Assembly: GCA_902806575.1 (NCBI GenBank)
Contig: CADCXD010000007.1
Span: forward strand, 496,001-560,000
Origin: Jackrogersella multiformis
Taxonomy: Eukaryota > Ascomycota > Sordariomycetes > Xylariales > Hypoxylaceae
Direction: 5' to 3'
DNA: 64,000 nt
The notes below the pieces were generated by a model, which worked only from the letters and a program-made list of their open reading frames with translations, searched no databases and had not been told where the DNA came from. Both the position numbers and the translations under genes were made by a program. Each line of letters begins with the position of its first letter. Position 1 is the stretch's first letter. Below are positions 59,077-64,000 of this stretch, piece after piece.

Positions 59077-60503
59077 ATGAAGGCTCGAATATTCCCAACA
59101 GCGGCACTACGGAGAGTCGTGGGCTCTCCACTCCGCCGTTCTCGTTCTCTCTTCTCCAAACACTCTACCGTTCGGTCAGCTAGCAGCATATCGCAACGTC
59201 TTGGGTCGAGCCATGTATCATTCCCTGGCGCCGTGAAGAGTGCCTTCACGAGCGATCTCAAATTCGTATTACCCTCCGACTATCCCGCCCTGCCGACCTA
59301 TCGAGTAGTTGATCAAGATGGCAACGTGGTCGACCATTCGTTCAAGCCAGACCTCAGCGACGATGAGGTTGTGAAGCTCTATAAGACTATGTTAACTGTT
59401 TCTATAATGGACCCTATCATGTTCGATGCGCAGCGGCAGGGTCGTATAAGCTTTTACATGGTATCCGCTGGCGAAGAAGCCATCAGTGTTGGATCCGCTT
59501 CCGCGCTAGATCAAGAAGATGTAGTATTCTGCCAATATCGCGAGCAAGGGATATTTGCGCACCGCGGGTTCACCTTGAAGGAATTCATGAACCAGCTATT
59601 TGCAAACAAGAGCGATATGGGCAAAGGAAGAAATATGCCCGTACACTACGGCAGCAAGGAGCTAAACATTGTGTGTTCATACCTAGCTACATCTTAAAAG
59701 GCCAATTGCTGACCCTCGCGTATCTATAGCATACAATCTCGTCAACCCTAGCAACGCAGATACCACAAGCTTCTGGTGCGGCGTATGCTCTCAAAATGCA
59801 GCACATCAACGATCCATCTCTACCTCCCCGCGTGGCAGCAGTATACTTCGGCGAAGGCGCCGCTAGCGAGGGCGACTTTCATGCCGCGTTAAACATCGCT
59901 GCAACGCGGTCTTGCCCAGTCATTTTTATATGCCGAAACAACGGTTACTCAATCTCAACGCCCACTCTAGAACAATACCGAGGCGACGGCATTGCCAGCC
60001 GAGGGATCGGATATGGGATTGACACAGTTAGGGTTGACGGAAATGATATTTGGGCGGTCAGAGAAGTCACCAAGAAGGCTAGGGAGATGGCCCTTGAAGA
60101 CGGAGGCAAGCCAGTCCTAATAGAGGCAATGAGCTATCGTGTCAGTCACCATAGCACGTCAGATGACTCCTTTGCATACAGAGCAAGGGTAGAGGTCGAA
60201 GACTGGAAGCGACGAGACAACCCCATCGCGAGACTACGGAAATACATGGAAGCGAAGGGAATCTGGGACGAATCTAAGGAGAAAGATGCCCGGGAAAGCA
60301 TTAGACGGGATGTGCTGAAAGCATTCTCGGAGGCAGAGCGAGAGAAGAAGCCGCCCATCCGGACTATGTTCGAGGATGTGTACGAGGAGCTAACCCCTGA
60401 TTTGAAGGTCCAGATGGAACAGTTAAAGGATCATTTAGAGAAATACCCCAATGAGTACGACTTGGGCGAGTACGAAGAAGGTATTAATAGCTTAAAGTCA
60501 TAA
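59077..60503 (+). CDS. Branched-chain 2-oxoacid dehydrogenase E1 alpha subunit (mitochondrial)
   Basis: Two exons: 59077-59670 and 59730-60503 (59-nt intron, phase 0), giving 455 aa. The Arg/Ser-rich N-terminus (MKARIFPTAALRRVVGSPLR) is a mitochondrial presequence. ThDP-dependent E1-alpha features: SFYMVSAGEEAISVGSASAL, YREQGIFAHRGFTLKEF, GKGRNMPVHYGSKELN, GEGAASEGDFHAALNIAAT with the following CRNNGYSIST (the GDG...N ThDP/Mg motif in its BCKDH form), and the phosphorylation loop YRVSHHSTSDDS. These separate it from pyruvate dehydrogenase E1-alpha. Known role: oxidative decarboxylation of Leu, Ile and Val oxoacids. The donor is GTGTGT, a weak form, but the joined sequence ELNIHTISSTLATQIPQA fits the family exactly. 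Confidence 0.97.
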
Positions 60504-62109
60504 TGGGAAAATATCCTAACAATTTGAAGAGATATATGAACTCCTATTGTAATAGCATTTACAAACATCAAAATATCATCGTGAAGCTAACTTCAATAAT
60601 TTATTTTGGTGGGCCAAAACCGTTATCCGGATCATATTTGCGACAATGATTATAAAACGACCTCGGTCATCGTGATTGGTAGGTGCTGCAAGATAGCCAA
60701 CACTTGTGAGCCACGTCGAATAAAGAAATGGAGAACTTGACAAATTTTTTATAAGAGCTCCGATATGATTTGATCCTACTGTATTAGGTCGGGGTTGAAA
60801 CCACCTAGGCATGTACATGTAGTCTGTTAACACGCTACTTGGTTTTTCTAAGTTTATTAATATGCCGCGGTAATCCTCAGTTTAGGACCTCGAAGTGTAT
60901 TTTTTATTGTGAATACTTATGAAAAGGTGATGTCATAATTCAATCTGGTGTAAGCTTTATTAGCGGGAGCAGTAAAGAGCGAGTATCTTTTTAAGTACTT
61001 AAGTAATTGCAATAGATCGGGTAAAGCAATATTAAATAGAGCCGCAAAAAATTGATATCTGATTAGGTAGCTACCTAGGTAGGTACCTAGATACATACGT
61101 ATCTATTAATACCTTCAAAGATATTAAACTGCTTATTGTTATCTACACTACCTACCTAGGTAGGTATCGTTTAAGTATTTACGTAGCTAGAGGGAATTAC
61201 CTACATAGTATGGATGAGGTAATATTCATAATGACACCCCTATCAGCAATTCGCACATCATACAGTATAGGTATGTTCACAGTACTTACAAGGTACTTAG
61301 CGTAGGTACATAGTAGATAATGACATGCCGTAGATGCAATATAATTACATATATGGTTTGGCTCATACCTTGTCACTTTATTCACACACCTGTTACACCA
61401 TTAATAAAGTGCCAATTCTTACATCTTACACTCCCCTCTTACCCGCACGAACTGCTACAAGGAATGTAAAGCACGGCTACAGACAGCTTAGCGGGTCTAG
61501 GTATTTACCTACCTAGGTAGCTAGCACTGGTTAGTAAAGTACCTAATGGCATGGCACAACGCACACACCACACATAACCCACCTTGCACCTTGCACCTTG
61601 TACTACCTACCTTCTAAGTAGGTATGTACCTAGGTATGTAGTGTAGAGTGTAGTGTACCTACCTACATAGCCCAACCATCCAGCCGCCGATGCACTCTTG
61701 AACGAACCTCCTCCGATAGCAACCTCCAACTACGTCTTGAAGCTTATTGTTCTTCTTCATCGGCGACGACGATAGGAAAGACGACTACTTTTACCTATCT
61801 TCGTTCCATCATTTCTATTACTTGGTTTGATTCGTGACAGCATCAATCTAAATTTCCGCTTTCGTATCCACAAAGCCGAATACGTATTCGATCCGTCATC
61901 AGTTGATTCTGACGACACGCCTCTCATATCCTGTCGTCTCCTCTCTCTAATCTCGTTGCGTCACAAGCTTAATAACTAGGAAAAAGAAAAGAAAAGAAAA
62001 GAAGCGAAAAGGAACCAACATATTCGATGAGCAGTGATTGAAACGACTGATCCAAAATATCGAAGTCGTCCAAAAATCTATACCACCGCCCTGCCTCATG
62101 GCGTAATCC
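60504..62109. other. Intergenic region rich in TACCTAGGTA palindromes
   Basis: No supportable gene. Exact palindromes at 61072, 61153, 61510 and 61627 (start positions), with many CTACCTACC/GGTAGGTA half-sites between 61060 and 61670. Confidence 0.6.
61064..61670. repeat. TACCTAGGTA palindrome cluster upstream of the last gene
   Basis: Four exact palindromes plus repeated CACCTTGCACC and GTAGTGTAG simple sequences. Confidence 0.75.
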
Positions 62110-62294
62110 ATGGCAGACCGAAAACCCTCTGCTGCGAACCTGCGCTCTAGATCGGCAGTCGATAACGGTTCTCAAGCAGCGCGACTTCCTTCCATCACAG
62201 ACCTGAATCCGAACTTGAACTTGCGATCGGCTGCACCCGCTGCACCTACCTCACCTGCCTCGTCACCGTTCACATCCTTATCCTTATCCCCTAG
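62110..62294 (+). CDS. Uncertain short coding exon or upstream ORF
   Basis: ATG at 62110 opens MADRKPSAANLRSRSAVDNG and stays open past a possible donor (GTACGG at 62295). The phase (2) would fit an acceptor inside the next gene's first codons (before AGTCACACG at 63168), giving an alternative N-terminus across a ~870-nt intron. It could equally be leader sequence. Composition is Ala/Ser/Pro-rich and no family is recognised. Confidence 0.25.
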
Positions 62295-63157
62295 GTACGG
62301 TACAGACAACCTTTTCATAGGTATCATCCAATCTCCGATACATCCATTCATACAGATCAAACACAAAATCGTAATCATCCAGACATATCCATCTACGTAC
62401 ATGATACAATCAATACCTTGGTACCTACATTTCCATCCCGAGGAAGCACCACTTTATTTTCCACCACCAATGTACCCTGTGTCAAACCTTCAATATTCTA
62501 CTACTGCTACTACTACTAGGCTGCTAGGTAGTCCTCGTCTCCTAAGTTCCTCATCATCCTCAAAACTCAGTCTTTTGACCATCTAAGAGAGGCTATTTAT
62601 TCACCATTCACCCACTACCACGATCCCTCCGTCCCTCTTTCTTGACAAGTCTCAACTACTTATCGTGGTTAACCGACAATCCCAATACATCATCACACAT
62701 ATTGGCCAGTGCCTTGTGGTTGGCTGCCATAAAAATATTCGAGGGAGGGGTACGAGCCGAGCTTTGGCCCTTGAGCATTGAGCACCTGTAGTTGATGCCC
62801 TCGATTTATATGTACATTCCTCATTGCCGCCTTAGTCACAACCAATCACCTGCACTCAACATCGTTGTTTTCTCTTTTCGTTGTCCTGTGTCTGGAAGCA
62901 GCTACCAAAGCTTCAGGCAACTGGAATCATCTACCATTTGGGCAAGAGCTATAAACCTAATTTCCGTAACGAGAACGAGGTCGGGGACGAGAACAGCTGT
63001 CCCACCATCCAAGCTTCCGACTCGAGGCTTATCAAAAACCCTCCCGCTTACTTTTAATGATAATAATCCTTCATCTTGCACTCCCCACAAGTTCTTTTTG
63101 AGTTTTACCGTCCCTCCCTCCGTATAATTTCACATGTGGTCATAATATCAAATACTC

Positions 63158-64000
63158 ATGTCTTCCAGAGTCACACGCTCCTCTGCGCGCAACGCAGCTA
63201 GTCAAGGAGCATCCCCGGGAGATCCAACTCCTGGCCAGACATCTGTTGGACGTACCTCGATACCTGCTTGGACCAGTGCCAACGCCAACGCCAACGCCAA
63301 CACCACCGCCACCGTCGACGCCAGCATAAACCAATCCCCCCAGACTTCCTCGAGACCGACGACATCGCGAAAGAGAAAGCCATCCCCAGCTGAGAATAAT
63401 TCACCGAAGCAACCATCACAACCCGAGCCAGCTTCTTCTACTCGTAGACCTAAGCGGCAGAAGGTTTCGGAGCCGGCGCCCGAAAACATCCCCTCCCCTA
63501 CTCCCGCATCTGCTTCACGAAAGCGCAAAGGAAAGAGCACGGCTTCTATGTCTAGTCCTACTGGGTATGTTTTTTTATAACCTCACATGAGAATTTCCAT
63601 CCTATCATGGTAAATGCCAACTCATGTTTGTCTATTATAGCTCTGACCCACCCCACCCCCCAGAATGCAGGACTCTACACCTTCAGCCTCGGCCTCAACG
63701 AGCCGCAAGTCCAGCCGAAACAAGAAGAGCGGTGCGCCATCTCAAGGTATGAGATACGAGATTCATCTACTATTAGTTTAATAGTTCCTTGAGTACTAAC
63801 CTCTTCCAATTAGACCAATCTACACCAGGCGCTTCCAGCTCTACCCGGCGATCGAAGCGAACATCTAGCAATCACCCCCACCTCCTCCTGATCCGGATAC
63901 AACTATGACTGGTACCAAGGATAATGAGGATGATTCAGATCCACCCCCACCCCCACCTCCACCTCCCGCGCATGATCCCGACGAGGACATTAGCGATGAA
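63158..64000 (+). CDS. N-terminal part of a probable Ufd4/TRIP12-type HECT ubiquitin ligase (partial, one apparent frameshift)
   Basis: Exons 63158-63564, 63664-63746 and 63814 to the window edge. The N-terminus MSSRVTRSSARNAASQG, then RKRKPSP, TRRPKRQKV, RKRKGKS, STRRSKRTSSN, a poly-Pro stretch and an acidic DPDEDISDE, resembles the disordered basic start of filamentous-fungal Ufd4 proteins. The armadillo and HECT domains would lie beyond the window, so the name is an inference. Known role of Ufd4: E3 ligase of the ubiquitin-fusion and N-degron pathways. The frame breaks at about 63870-63872: upstream codons end '...TSSN', and the Pro-rich continuation is one base out, as if a T had been lost from AATTCA. 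An ANAN-encoding GCCAAC repeat sits at about 63280-63300. Confidence 0.55.

Noticed and set aside
697..61636. Reading the TACCTAGGTA repeats as a CRISPR array or transposon ends
   Set aside because: Spacing is irregular, there are no unique spacers of constant length, no flanking direct repeats and no transposase; CRISPR is not expected in a fungus.
1..64000. Transposable elements
   Set aside because: No reverse-transcriptase, integrase, DDE transposase or long terminal repeat was seen on either strand.

Overview
The window is nuclear DNA of a filamentous ascomycete (Pezizomycotina, most likely Sordariomycetes). The evidence is small GT-AG introns of mostly 50-160 nt with CTAAC-like branch points, HDEL-terminated BiP, and fungal-specific families (Zds, Rtt107/Brc1, DUF2433, Git1-type permease). 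The order Xylariales is only a guess. I see no transposon, CRISPR array, rRNA, convincing tRNA or secondary-metabolite cluster.

Layout: the 3' end of a Gln-rich endocytic adaptor (2-250); HBS1 (ribosome rescue); BiP/Kar2 (ER chaperone); a Git1-like MFS permease; PEX11; a Prs1-type PRPP synthetase; an Fpg-type DNA glycosylase; an unrecognised 700-aa Ser/Pro-rich protein; then two pectin genes, a PL4 rhamnogalacturonan lyase and a double-domain CE8 pectin methylesterase, transcribed divergently. Next come a 16-exon adenylosuccinate lyase, an OB-fold-like protein divergent from NDC80, VPS25 convergent with an RTT107/BRC1 multi-BRCT protein, and a secreted GH78-type rhamnosidase. The last part holds a Zds1/2 homologue, a DUF2433 phosphoesterase-like RGG protein, COQ5, a small membrane protein, the BCKDH E1-alpha subunit, and the 5' end of a probable UFD4-type ubiquitin ligase running off the edge.

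Most genes are unrelated housekeeping genes. The exception is the pectin set: PL4, CE8 and GH78 act on rhamnogalacturonan, homogalacturonan and rhamnose-containing side structures. All three proteins look secreted and lie within 22 kb, although four housekeeping genes and the OB-fold gene's locus separate GH78 from the other two.

The most notable findings are: (i) an exact palindrome, TACCTAGGTA, located by eye 23 times, always outside coding sequence, in places as an 8-nt tandem; (ii) an unusually fragmented ADE13 gene with micro-exons; (iii) three one-base frame breaks in short homopolymers in three otherwise intact genes, which look like assembly indels; (iv) a DUF2433 protein whose phosphoesterase metal-binding motifs are eroded.

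Exon boundaries were worked out by hand from splice consensus, reading frame and family conservation. No alignment or database search was run.
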